Both the position numbers and the translations under genes were made by a program. The notes beneath the pieces were generated by a model. That model had not been told where the DNA came from, did not search any database, and saw only the letters and a list, made by a program, of their open reading frames with translations. Below, in pieces: positions 34,001 through 45,071 of a stretch of DNA of 64,000 nucleotides (the stretch's first letter is position 1; each line of letters opens with the position of its first letter). This DNA is from Sternotherus odoratus. Its lineage: Eukaryota; Chordata; Testudines; Kinosternidae. The stretch covers positions 29,462,189 to 29,526,188 of the forward strand of contig JAVMKO010000010.1 in NCBI GenBank assembly GCA_032164245.1, written 5' to 3'.

Positions 34001-34870
34001 TACTAGAAGAATAAACAGCAGCAAAAAATGAAACCTCAGGACATAACGGGCAGGACTGGGGAGTGGCTTCTGGAAAGGCCGACGCCTGGGGGAGTTGCTG
34101 GCTGTGAGCTAGACCTGGCTCCCTGTTGTGGTTAAGGGGAAGTAGTGAAGATAATCAAATAGGGAGGAACTGGTCCAGACATGTCGCCCTTGATTATTCT
34201 GTGAGAGTAATGAGTACGAGACTCCACGTAACCTTGACAATGTTCTGCTAGTGGGATCCATGCACCTGACAACTTCTCCAAGGAAAATACTGTAACTTCT
34301 TTAACTTTACTGAAAGAAGAGGAAGTTTCCTTGATAACCATCTATGATCATACAGAAGAGGTAGGCCCCTATTCTTTCTAGAAAGCTGGATCATTTCCAA
34401 ATTTCATTTACTAATCTATACTGGGATCTTAAGTTAAAACCCCTGGATGTGATTCTGTAGGCATTCTACAATTTGTAATTAGACTTTACTTGTCAAATTT
34501 TGCCGGAGTAAGCAAAGAAAAATCAGAGATGGGATCTTTGCATTTCTCCCAACACAATACTGCAGTAAAAGAATGAAAACCTAGAAAATATTATTTAGTA
34601 TAATTTCACAATCCTGTGGTATTCTGATTATTTGTGGACTGATTTTTAAGAGATACCTCCGTACCGACTGAATTTTAAAAGTACACACTAGCTACAAGGG
34701 TTAGGGCATACTGGAGACGTGCTCCTGCAGCAGCATTAGTGTGGAATGTGAGTTCTGCAGAGAGTTGCTTCTCCCAGCTTGTGTCCCTGGTGCAGGGAGT
34801 CAGTGTTTGTTTACAGAGGCAGGGGGATGAAGATAAGAAAAGGTTGGTCATTAAATTAAGGATCTGGAAG
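34001..34870. other. Intergenic, no feature seen
   Basis: Sequence upstream of the WDR61 promoter. No exon of ANXA2 type and no complete transposon is recognised. Confidence 0.4.
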
Positions 34871-34879
34871 TCCTTAGAT

Positions 34880-35330
34880 CAGGGGTCTCAAACTCCGTGA
34901 ATCTCCGCAATGTGGCCCCGGGGGGCATGGGGTCCAGCAGTTTTGGGACCAGGAGGTTAAATTGGCATGAGCAAGGCTAGCCTTAGGGGTTGGCCACGCA
35001 GCCAACTGCCCAGGGGAGCCAGGGTCAAGGGGGCGTTGTGTGACATAGCAGAGATGTGCACTGCTGATGTAGAGTCAAACTGCTCCTGGCTGGGGGGGGA
35101 GGGGGGGATTTCTCCCTGCTTCCTCCTGGTGGGAGGGGGGTAGCAGTGATGATATACAGATACTACTCACACACATACCCCAACATTCTTCTGCACCCCC
35201 CTACAGGGCTAAACAAATGCCTTCCAGGGATGATCCAGGTATTCCTGGTGTGGTCTTAGTGGAAGAGGGTTGTATAAGATGACCTCTCAGGATCCCTTCA
35301 AGTCCTATATTCTTATGATTCCATAATCTT
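34880..35330. mobile_element. hAT end fragment followed by a SINE/CR1-like tail
   Basis: caggggtctcaaactccgtga at about 34882 matches the left end of the hAT family at 16236, but no right end follows. At about 35215-35325 the text gtcttagtggaagagggttg... gatgacctctcaggatcccttcaagtcctatattc resembles the CR1-type tail of reptile SINEs. Confidence 0.5.
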
Positions 35331-35869
35331 TGCTGATAGACCATTCTGCTACAATATGGCTCTATTAATGCACTGGATTCCAAGCACCTTTTGTTGGATT
35401 AACTCTGCTATGATGGGATCTTTGTTTCCATGTTTGAGTCATTCCAGTGGATAGTGCACATCCACAGCATGGAACCACAGAAATACTCGATCTGTGAAGT
35501 GTCTGCACTTCAGAGCTTTAATTTAAAGCCAATGGATATCTCTAGTGTGATGCTTGTAATGATCATAGGATTGGCAGTAGGGGGAAATAGTAAAAAAAAA
35601 TTACACATTTTTATTTTGCCTCTTATCCCAGGAGATCCTGTAACTAAAAAGCTTCTGTGTCCACACTACACTCCTTGTGTCAGTGACGCATGTCATCACC
35701 AGGAGTGCTTGCACTGATTTAACTGCCAGTGCATGGCATGGTGGGATGGTTCCTGAAAGGCAGCAACAGTCAATGTAAGTGATGTAGTCATGAGGTGGTT
35801 ACTAAGTTGCTGTAGTGGGCAAGTTACATCGGTGGGAGCTATATTTTAGTGAGTTAGGGTCACTGTTTC

Positions 35870-36000
35870 CTCTAAGCTGTGCGCATGTGCGCGAGCACAC
35901 AGATCCTAAACCCCACGCACACGGCGAAACACCGCGCGCACAAAACTTTGCACAGAAGAATTCTTTTTGCGCACATGGCCTGTCAAAAATTAGAGGGAAC
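35870..36000. mobile_element. Short MITE-like element
   Basis: The inverted ends gtttcctctaa / ttagagggaac enclose about 110 bp rich in gcgca motifs. No target duplication is obvious. Confidence 0.45.
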
Positions 36001-36805
36001 ATTGGTTAGGGCCATGTAAACTGCCTTATGTTGACCAACTCTATAGCGTAGATCAGGCCAAAGTCACCACTCCACAGGGGGCAGAAGTACAGAAGAATCT
36101 CTGGCTGCAGCCCGTGGTGGCCCAGAGGAGGTGGGCTTGCCACAGCTGCAGTATGGTCAGAGGAATAAAGGCGTTTGCTATTATTCACAAGGTGAAGTGT
36201 GGCAGCAGTGGTGGTGGGGGGGGTGTCTTTGAATAGGTGATTTGCTTCTGTTGCAATGAAACTCAATTTATAGTGAATTGTCCTTTTAACTATATAGTTA
36301 ACCACCCTCTGTTCATGGTGTGAGGGGAAGGGAAGCTCTCTAAATGCCCAGTTATATGGTGCAGGGAACCCGAACGGTGATCTCTCCCTGTCATTAACTA
36401 CGACCTGACTGTCGGTTTCATAAGAGTCATGAGGCGATTTCTCTCCACTAGTCCTCCTGGGACAAGTCAGTCCTGGGCTTCCCTGTGGCAGGGCTTCTCA
36501 ACAGGTGGAACTCTTCAGTCTAATCTGATTAGAAATGGCCACGGATCAAACCTGAGCGGGGTCACAGAAAGAAGGAGCTGTTAGTATAGAGCCAGCCAAG
36601 TGCTGCTGAATGTGGCTCTCGGTTTCAGTTGCTGTTCAGAGCCCAAGATCATTTTAAAGGCCAGTTTCACTAGTTAAATATGATGCTTGAATTCATATGT
36701 GCTGGAACTAGGGTTGCCTCTGCACCCCCTGGTTTGAAGTGGTTTCCAGCATATGTGGTTTACAGTTTGGTTCAATGGTTCTTAGCACCCTCCACGATAT
36801 AGAGC

Positions 36806-36960
36806 AGGGGTCTCAAACATGTGGCCCGCGAAGCCCTTCCCTCGGCCTGCGGAGTTCCCTGGTGCCCCCCCGCCCATAGCAGTTTCTGGGAGGGAGGAGC
36901 CAGAAGCAAAAGCTTCTCTGCTGACTGGAAAGTTATTTAATTTCTCTTGTCAGAAACTGA
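36806..36960. mobile_element. hAT left-end fragment
   Basis: caggggtctcaaacatgtggcccgcgaagcc is the left end of the same hAT family as 16236 and 41468. The right end is missing. Confidence 0.5.
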
Positions 36961-37249
36961 ACCTTCAGAGAGCTCATAGGGAAATAAAATAAACAAACGT
37001 TCCTTTTTAATTAGGTTAATTCCTCATTTTTCACAGCTACTTTATTTGAATCCTTTTCCCCCGATCGAAACAAGTTACACCGACAGAAGTGCTAGTGAGA
37101 TGTATATATTGGAACTTAGGCTCAGTTAAATGGACCAGATTCTTGATAAATGCATGAGGATGGCTCTCCTTGACTACTTAAGAGGCCTCTGTGTGCATTC
37201 AAAGACACAATATGCTGTAAGTGTCTAATCTCTAGTTATGTTTAAATTC

Positions 37250-37935
37250 CTTGAGTTTGTACTCGTGTTACTTGCCCATCAGCCTACTTAATCCACCTCC
37301 TTGAGAGGTAGGAGCTGTGTTGATGGAAAAAGCTCTCCCATTGACCATAGTGCTGTCTACACGGGGGGTGGGGTTAGGTCAGTGGAATGACATCGTTCGG
37401 GGCTGTGGATTTTTCACACACCTGAATGACACTTAAACCAATATAGGTCTATAGTATACACCTGGCCCGGGAGTCTGGCTCCTCTTCCTATTCGATCTCC
37501 GGTAAAGTTGTAGTTTAGCTGTGGCAGCACAGTAATTTCCATGGGAAGGAACTGCTGTGTCCTATGGACACTGACTCCTCTTTCCAATTCAGTTTCTCCA
37601 GGTTCAGATAGTGGTGAACAAGCAAAGGAAGACTGACTGCTGAGCCAAGAAACTAGTAAAGTTAGCACTTTCTTGACCCTTTCTCCCAAGTCATCCCTCT
37701 GGGAATAGCTTCTGCCCTACCATGTATTGCCAACTTCCCAGAAGACTGTTCTGAATGGTGGTGAGTGACATGCTGGGATACCTACCCATGGTGCACTGCA
37801 TTGTGCCTCAACACACTGACTCCCGATGAGTATGCACAGCACTGATGTGAGGAGCCAAGTATGCATGTGTACCAGAGAAACACTAACTATGGTGGCTTGC
37901 ATCGGCAAAAGTTTGTAGTGTAGGCTTGCCCTATA
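37250..37935. repeat. Fragments of Harbinger-like MITEs
   Basis: ccatagtgctgtctacacgggg... ttttcacacacctgaatgac (37345-37470) parallels the interior of the MITE at 52761, and gtagtgtaggcttgcccta (about 37915-37933) resembles a MITE right end. No complete element with a duplication was delimited. Confidence 0.35.
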
Positions 37936-38124
37936 CATGCCTATGCTGAGAGGAGGTCAGATAGCACCAGTTATGCTTGTTTGGTGTCACTTGGAGATTT
38001 TCCCCATACTGGTTTATGGACCCTTCCGCACACCAAAGTTGTGCAAAGAAGCTACATCTGGGGAGAGGCTCTGGTAGCAGGCTGGTTAGCAGTTGTCTTG
38101 AGATGGTACATTCTAATATAGTAT

Positions 38125-38850
38125 ACTAGCAAAAGTGCCCGGCGTTGCTCGGGTCAGTCGGAGGTGGGGAGGGGGCAGACAGCTGACACCCCCTGAACAA
38201 CCCCAACACCCACACCTCACCCCTCACCCACCCCGACACCTTCTGACCCCCCCTGACCAACCCCAACACTCCCCGGCTCACGTACCCCCCGACCAAACCC
38301 GACACCCCCACCTGACCCCCCCAAGTAAACCCAACACCCCCACCTCACCCCCCGACCGAACCCAACACCCCCACCTCACTTACCGTCCCACCAAACCCAA
38401 CTCGGATCCGTCGCAGGCGGGGAGGGGGCCCAGAGCCGAGGGATTCCGGGGACCTTCGCAGGTGGGGGGGGGCACAGGGCTGATGGATTCCGGGGTTCCG
38501 TTGGGAGGGGGAGGGGCAGAGAACTGAGGGATCTCCGGGGTTCCGTTGGTGGAGGGAGGGGCAGTGAGCTGAGCGAGTGCGGTGTCTGTTGGAGGGGGTA
38601 TTATGACATCATCACCACTTAACCGCCCAGCCAATGTGATTGGCCCTGAAAGACTTTCACCCCTGGGGGGCGTCAGAGGTGAGATCCGAAAATTTTTCGA
38701 CCCTTACGACCATCTAGACCCCAAGATCCCTAACTGTACCAAATTTCAAGTCTCTGGCTCAAACGGTGCGGGAGGAGGTCGCGGTCATACATACATACAC
38801 CACTTGACTTTTATATATATAGATAGATATAGATAGATAGATAGATTGTC
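38125..38850. repeat. C-rich minisatellite-like element with a GATA-type tail
   Basis: The block opens with gcaaaagtgcccggcgttgctcggg, has variable caacacccccacctcacc units to about 38400, and ends at accaaatttcaagtctctgg... catacatac followed by (ATAG)n at about 38814-38845. The microsatellite tail suggests a retroelement 3' end, but I cannot assign the family. Confidence 0.45.
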
Positions 38851-39211
38851 TAGCGTTTTTACTTAAGTTAATCTCCATAGCAGAAAAAACTTTCTAGCGT
38901 TTGTAAAAATATTCTTTAAAGTGTACAATTCCTAGAGTAGTAATGATGCATTAATTAGCCACATGCTATGACATCTTATTCTGTGACAGTCATAAAACAA
39001 GGTCCACTGCTATGAAAGACAGTGTCAAATTAATTTAATTCCTCCTCACTCCTTGCACAACTTTTCTTTAACTAGCAGTTGTAAATAAACCATGGAACCT
39101 TAAGTTACGTTCTCCCTGCAGCTTCAGTTGGATACTGTCGTCAACACTTCTTTCCTTGTGTGTTTATGCAACTAGCTATGTGCTATCAAACAGCACTTGG
39201 GTTTCTCCCCA

Positions 39212-39235
39212 GGAGGTGGATGAAGTGACTCTAAT
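39212..39235 (+). pseudogene. Possible relic of an ANXA2 exon 4 start
   Basis: After an acceptor-like ttgggtttctccccag the sequence reads gaggtggatgaagtgactc (EVDEVTL), similar to GVDEVTI at the start of ANXA2 exon 4, then hits TAG. The match stops after about 18 bases and could be chance. Confidence 0.2.
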
Positions 39236-40144
39236 GTAGACCGGTGTTGGGAAGCTTAAGGGGTAGACTTGAATGTTGCAATCTGCCCCAAATACTGACC
39301 AGGTTAGGGAACAAATTGTGACTCCCCCTTACTCACACACACTCTCTCTCTCTCTCACTCTCTCTCCAGCTACTCTGACCACTGGAGGCCCTCTTTCTTT
39401 TGCTGCTCCTTTTTCCCCCCCTTCCGCAGCCTTTGCTCACTCACTGCAACAGCCAGAGCCACAATGAGAACAGGCCTGTGATGGTCTGCATGTCCTGAAC
39501 CAGGGCCCGCAGGTTCTCTGCTGCAGCCATATCACATTTTTCTGTGATACTGGAAGGTGGTGCAGATTGTTTAGCATAAGTAGTTGATTGTTAGGGACCA
39601 TTTGAAGTAGAGTGAGTGGCCTGTTACCTTGCTGGGAGTTCCTTTCCTAGACCTTAAGAAGAGCTCTGTGTCGCTCGAAAGCGTCTCTCTCACCAACAGA
39701 AGTTGTCTGCTGTTAGAGTTTTCAACAATGGTTGTTAAATGCTGCCATTCATGATTGAGCTTTAGTTTGGCTTCACTCATTAGTTTCTTTTATTTGAAGC
39801 TTGCTTAATAAGCCACATCCCCTCGCATGATGAGAAAAGAAGAAATTCCCACAAAACATTTATTCATAAATTTCACATTCACTGAAAAATATTTATGGGG
39901 AAATCACATACATAAAAATGCAAACACAACTCTTTGTATGGATGAAATCCACATGTGCCCATGTACATGCACAGATCAGACAGAGGGGCCTCAAACTCAT
40001 TTATTTGTGTTAGCATATGCAGCGGTTTTGGGGATTTTTTTTTTTACCTGTAAATAGAACGCAAGCAAAAATTAGGATGATCTGTTAAACTGGCTAAAGA
40101 TTTAAGAGGCATTATAAAATCAAATGAACTTGCCTGTGTTTCAG

Positions 40145-40235
40145 GGTCTGGGGACTGATGAAGATACTCTCATTGAGATCATCTGCTCCAGGACAAACCA
40201 GGAGCTTTGTGAAATTAACAAAGTCTACAAGGAAA
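40145..40235 (+). pseudogene. ANXA2: ANXA2-like exon 6
   Basis: Acceptor tgtgtttcag, donor gtaagt. It encodes [20 protein letters not shown] and [10 protein letters not shown], with the annexin GxGTDE calcium-site motif. Confidence 0.9.
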
Positions 40236-41467
40236 GTAAGTATGTGTTAGTGTTTTCCGCACAATAAACGTAGGCCCTCCCATTTTTTCCTTTTGGATTA
40301 GTGATGGGAAAGTTTGGAGAACTTTTAACCATTGACTTTCCTGGGGATTCTCATTATCCCTAGTGTCTTGGTCAGATACAACAGGCAAGGGTATTTATAT
40401 TGGCATAACTAATGAAGTTTTCAGTGTAATTGAACGTGACCTGGACAAGCTGCCTACCATAAGTACTGTATCTAATACCTTATGATTTATGGACCCACAC
40501 ATACTGTTTGGATACTGGAGGAGTTCTAGGGTGAAATAGTGGTGCCATTGATATCAATGGAGCCCAGGATGTCACCCACTTCCTGCCCTTTCTAATAACC
40601 AAATATGCACAAATTAAGGTGCCATGATGGCTAGCTGGATTTATGCCTTCCACATGTTGTTTTCACTTAAGCTAATTTCAAGGCAAAAAAGTTGAATCCC
40701 AGAAACATTTTCCCTGGAGGAAGAAATTTGTGTCTCAAGGTTTGGTGGCTTCAGCTGCAGACCTTGTAGTAAATGCCTATCCACCAATCATTTGTCTCAT
40801 GTGAAAACAGCCGCAATAGACCGTTTTCTACTTTTATTGTCAGGAAGCTAGAGTCCGAGTGAGAGCAAAATCCTACTCATGGCTTCTGTTGAGCAGCTGA
40901 ATTTGGACTCTATTGAAGAAGTCTTTTTATCATCTTAATTGATAGAGCTCCAAAAAAAGACATACAAGGAAATCTGGATAAGACTTGATAAAAAGCATGG
41001 ATTTTTTTCCCTCTCCTCCAATTTTGCTGGAGGATATTATCCATTCCTAGCTTTGTTTCTCAGTACCCAGATTTAAGTGATTTGAATGTGAGTTCAGTAT
41101 CAAACAGTATTCATTAAGATGTCTTATGACCCTTTCATGTTTCAAGTCACATTCAGTTTCAAGTCACACACAGTCCTCCTGGATCTAAGCATATGTATTT
41201 AAACTACGGTTATTTTGCATAAAATTGTCTCTTAGTTGCTAGCAGTCTAAAAAATTGAAGATTGTGATCTGCTGTAATAAAACACTCACACAAGAGCCTA
41301 GGTGTGGGGTGGTTGTGCTTAAATAATAAGTGCTGGCAAAGCCTGGATGGGGCACAGCCTTGCTTGCACTAGGGATCCCACTCGAGTCACCCGTGGTACA
41401 ATCTGTTGCTGTGTTTTAATAGACTAGCCGATTATTCGTATATGTCTTCCCAATACAGTAACTAAAG

Positions 41468-41898
41468 CAGGGATCTCAAACATGCGGCCCACCAAGCTCT
41501 CCAGGCCACCTGAGGGCCACAAAGTTTGCCCACCCCTGCTCTGGTGGCATAGCCATTTCCGGGAGGGAGGGGCCATCAGAGATAACCCTCCCACAGAGGG
41601 GAGGAGGCGTGCCAGACTCCCAGTGGCTCCCTCACCCACCTCTGCAGCTGCCAAGCTCCCTGTGCCCCACTGCCGCCTACCTCCAGCTGTTTCCCACTGC
41701 CAAACAGCTGGTGGTGCTTAGCACTTTCTAGGAGGGAGGGGGAGGAGCTGCACACCTGGAAGAGCTGGGGCCTCATGGAAGGGGTAGAGTGGGGACGGGG
41801 CCTGAGCAGCGAGGGGGGGGGGGTGTCAGTGATGTGGCCCTTGGGCCATTGCACTAGTCCTCATGCGGCCCTTGTGGTCATTTGAGTTTGAGACCCTG
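41468..41898. mobile_element. hAT element, perfect TSD AACTAAAG
   Basis: The ends cagggatctcaaac / gtttgagaccctg are flanked by identical AACTAAAG at 41460-41467 and 41899-41906. It is a 431-bp non-autonomous member of the family at 16236, in an ANXA2-like intron. Confidence 0.88.
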
Positions 41899-42002
41899 AA
41901 CTAAAGTAACTTGCAGCTATCGTCCCTCCAGTTGATCTTGATGAGGGATGGAGTAATGTTTGCGGGTCAGCAGTAAATAGAAAAGTATTTGCTGTGTTCT
42001 AG

Positions 42003-42082
42003 TGTACAAAACAGACCTGGAAAAAGACATTGTGTCTGACACCTCTGGTGACTTCCGCAAGCTGATGGTTTCCCTGGCAAGG
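42003..42082 (+). pseudogene. ANXA2: ANXA2-like exon 7
   Basis: Acceptor gtgttctag, donor gtaaga. It encodes [20 protein letters not shown] and MVSLAR. Confidence 0.9.
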
Positions 42083-42476
42083 GTAAGATTCCGAGTCGGT
42101 AGGTGTTTTTCTCTCTAGTTTTCCTTATTCTGTCATGTTTTTCAGTCCAATCACCAGATGTGGCAGGCCACAAACATTGATTGTGACTGACTGTATCAGA
42201 AATCCATCCACCTGACTTGATAGCAAGTTTGGATTCATGTGCATCGTCACTGCATAACTGACAATTTGAAAGAATGTGTTGCAGATGCTGAATGACAGTG
42301 CGATTTGACGAGAAAGTAACTAACCTATCGGAGCTTTGTAATGAGATGGAATGTGTTGTAATGCTCCTTTGGTGAATATTGGCTAACGTGAAGCAAGAGA
42401 AAAAATGTAGATAGCACTAACTTGTACTATTTCAATTTGGATCCATCTGCTAAATGTTTGTCCTTCTTGTTTGAAG

Positions 42477-42536
42477 GGTAAAAGGTCTGGGGATGCTTCT
42501 GTGATTGATTATGAGCTGATTGACATAGATGCTAGG
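42477..42536 (+). pseudogene. ANXA2: ANXA2-like exon 8
   Basis: Acceptor ttgtttgaag, donor gtaagt. It encodes GKRSGDASVIDYELIDIDAR. Confidence 0.88.
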
Positions 42537-43406
42537 GTAAGTCTGGTGATCAGTGGTAACTTAAGTCCCCAATGTTTACTATGTCTTAAAATAAATGTTG
42601 GAAAACTCTGACTAGACAATATGTGAAAAAGTAAGCAACACTTTTCTAGCGAGAGTGTGCATATATTCCCTAGCATGTGATGCACATAATATTGGTTTCA
42701 GCATGTACCACTTCTGATTAGGAGAGCTTAGCCAATTGCAGGAAAGGCTCCCTGTCCCACTGACACCCATACACAGCTGTCTTATTGCTTCCAGGGACCC
42801 CTTGACAAAAAGAGACTTCCTAGTGGAGTTTCATTCCCCTAGTGGAGGGGAGTGGTCCTCTGCTGAGATTCTCTCTTGGAATCAGCTGGGCACCATCATT
42901 TTTGAATCTGGAGAAATCTTTCTTTTAATGAATTACATTTATTGACAGTTTTGTATAAATGTCCCATTCACCTGTCACCATTAAACCCAGGATCTGATTG
43001 TTCTCTGGGAGCTCAAGAGTCACTTCACTGATGTGAATGGAATTCTAGGGTATGTCTTCACTACAGCAGTAGTTCGATTTCCTTTATGTCGATGTTGTGA
43101 ACGTGACGGTATACAGTCGATGTTGTGTGTCTTCACTAGGCACAGCTACGCACAGTACGTCGACAGTGTCTGTCCGCAAAACTTTTGCAAGCATCGACAT
43201 GACGAGCGTTGCACTGTGGGTACCTATCCCACAGTTCCCTGATCCCCCAGCAGGCACCATTTCGAGTGCTGCACTATGGGTAGGCATTTCCAAATTTCGC
43301 GCCCTTTTTCCGCGCCGCCCACCCCCATTCCGAGCGGTGCACTGTAGGTAGGCATCCCATAATTCGCGCCCTTTCTCCGCCGTGCTAACACCATAGCATT
43401 GCAAGC

Positions 43407-44910
43407 ATGGAGCCCGCTGACACCACGGCTGCAGTAATGGCTGTTGTGAGGACCTCGATCACAGTTGCGGAGTTCCTGCTGCACCATCTGCAGAGGAAGA
43501 ATGCGATCCGGGGAGAACTGCGCTTTCCGGAACCCGACGACAGTGAGGAGGAGATGGACAAGGACAGCGGGGACGACAGGGACACTGCCGTGCACAGCGG
43601 GGACGACAGGGACACTGACGTGCACAGCGGGGACGACATGGACACTGCCGTTTTTGCAAGTAGGGCGACTGACAATCTGTCAAGAATGGTGGCAATGGGG
43701 CAGGCTCATGCCATCGAACGCTGATTCTGGGCCAGGGAAACAAGCACGGACTGGTGGGACCGCATAGTGCTGCGGGTCTGGGATGACTCCCAGTGGCTCA
43801 GAAACTTCCGCATGCGAAAGGGCACATTCATGGAACTTTGTGACTTGCTGTCCCCGGCCCTCCGGCGCAGGAATACCAAAATGAGAGCGGCCCTTACAGT
43901 GGAGAAGCGAGTGGCGATAGCCCTCTGGAAGCTTGCAATGCCAGACAGCTACCGGTCAGTGGCGAATCAGTTTGGGGTGGGTAGGTCTACAGTGGGCTTT
44001 GCTGTGATGCAAGTAAGCAGGGCAATCGTCGAGCGGCTGCTACACCGGGTTATAAACCTCGGAAACCTGCAAACCACAATAGATGGCTTTGCCGCCATGG
44101 GATTCCCTAACTGTGGTGGGGCTATAGATGGGACTCATATCCCTATCCTGGCACCGGACCACGAGGCCGCCGAGTACAGAAACCGGAAGGGATATTACTC
44201 AATGGTCATGCAAGGAGTGGTTGACCACAAGGGACGTTTCACCGACCTGTACGTGGGGTGGCCGGGAAAGCTTCATGACGCTCGAGTGTTTAGGAACTCT
44301 AGGGTTTTTAGACAGCTGCAGCAAGGCACTTTCTTCCCCGACCAGAAAATTTCTGTGGGGGGGGGTCGAAATGCCGATCGTGATCATTGGGGACCCAGCC
44401 TACCCCCTAATGCCCTGGCTTATGAAGCCCTACACAGGAGCCCTAGACAGGGGTCAGGAGCTGTTCAACTACAGGCTGAGCAAGTGTAGAATGGCCGTGG
44501 AGTGTGCATTTGGCCGCTTGAAGGGGAGATGGCGTTCCTTACTGATTCGCTCAGACATCCGCGAGAGAAATATCCCCATTGTTATAGCTGCTTGCTCTGT
44601 GCTCCACAATATCTGTGAGAGCAAGGGGGAAACGTTTATGGCGGGCTGGGAGGCAGAGGCAAATTTACTTTCTGCTACTTATGAGCAGCCACACAGCAGG
44701 GAAAGTAAAAGAGCCCACCGTGAGGCCCTGCGCCTCAGGGACGCCTTGAAAGACAGTTTTATGAGTGGCCGAGATGGCGTTGGAGAATCTGCTCCCTTGC
44801 TGTGCTCTAAGCCTGCTGCCCTTGACCCCTCTTTGCCTCCCCCCTCCCCCCTCCCCATGCTTTTCCTCCCACATCCCCATGCTTGCAGAGGAAATAAAAT
44901 CACTGTTTGA
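43407..44910 (+). pseudogene. Harbinger DDE transposase (one stop, one frameshift)
   Basis: The frame opens MEPADTTAAVMAVVRTSITV and spans about 500 codons. It has a helix-turn-helix-like region (YRSVANQFGVGRSTVGFAV) and a DDE_Tnp_4-type catalytic core: Asp in GAIDGTHIPI (GAT 44127-44129), Asp in GKLHDARVF (GAC 44277-44279) and Glu in AVECAFGRLKGRW (GAG 44500-44502). TGA at 43722-43724 interrupts the frame, perhaps from CGA by CpG decay, with the same frame open on both sides. One surplus G in the G-run near 44355-44364 shifts the frame to the segment starting VEMPIVIIGDPAYP. The N-terminal part has a 10-residue acidic repeat, SGDDRDTAVH, three times. HARBI1 is the domesticated relative. AATAAA lies at 44893-44898. 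Confidence 0.88.
43562..43651. repeat. 30-bp tandem repeat in the transposase N-terminus
   Basis: Three copies of a unit beginning cagcggggacgacagggaca, 30 bp apart, encode the 10-residue repeat SGDDRDTAVH with small changes. Confidence 0.8.
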
Positions 44911-45071
44911 AAAATCATGGTTCCTTTATTGGTTAATCGGAAATACAAATACAGGGGATCACTGTCCTGGTATCCTGGAGGGAAACCGGCAGTCGCAGTG
45001 GGGGAGGAGCGGGCAAAGGAGGGGGGGGGTGGGAAGGGGGGAGAGGAGGGGTGGGCAAGACACAGCAGCTT

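Noticed and set aside
39445..39545. - strand frame MAAAENLRALVQDMQTITG
   Set aside because: Short, with no family recognised and ending in a stop soon after; could be a repeat fragment but not supportable as an exon.
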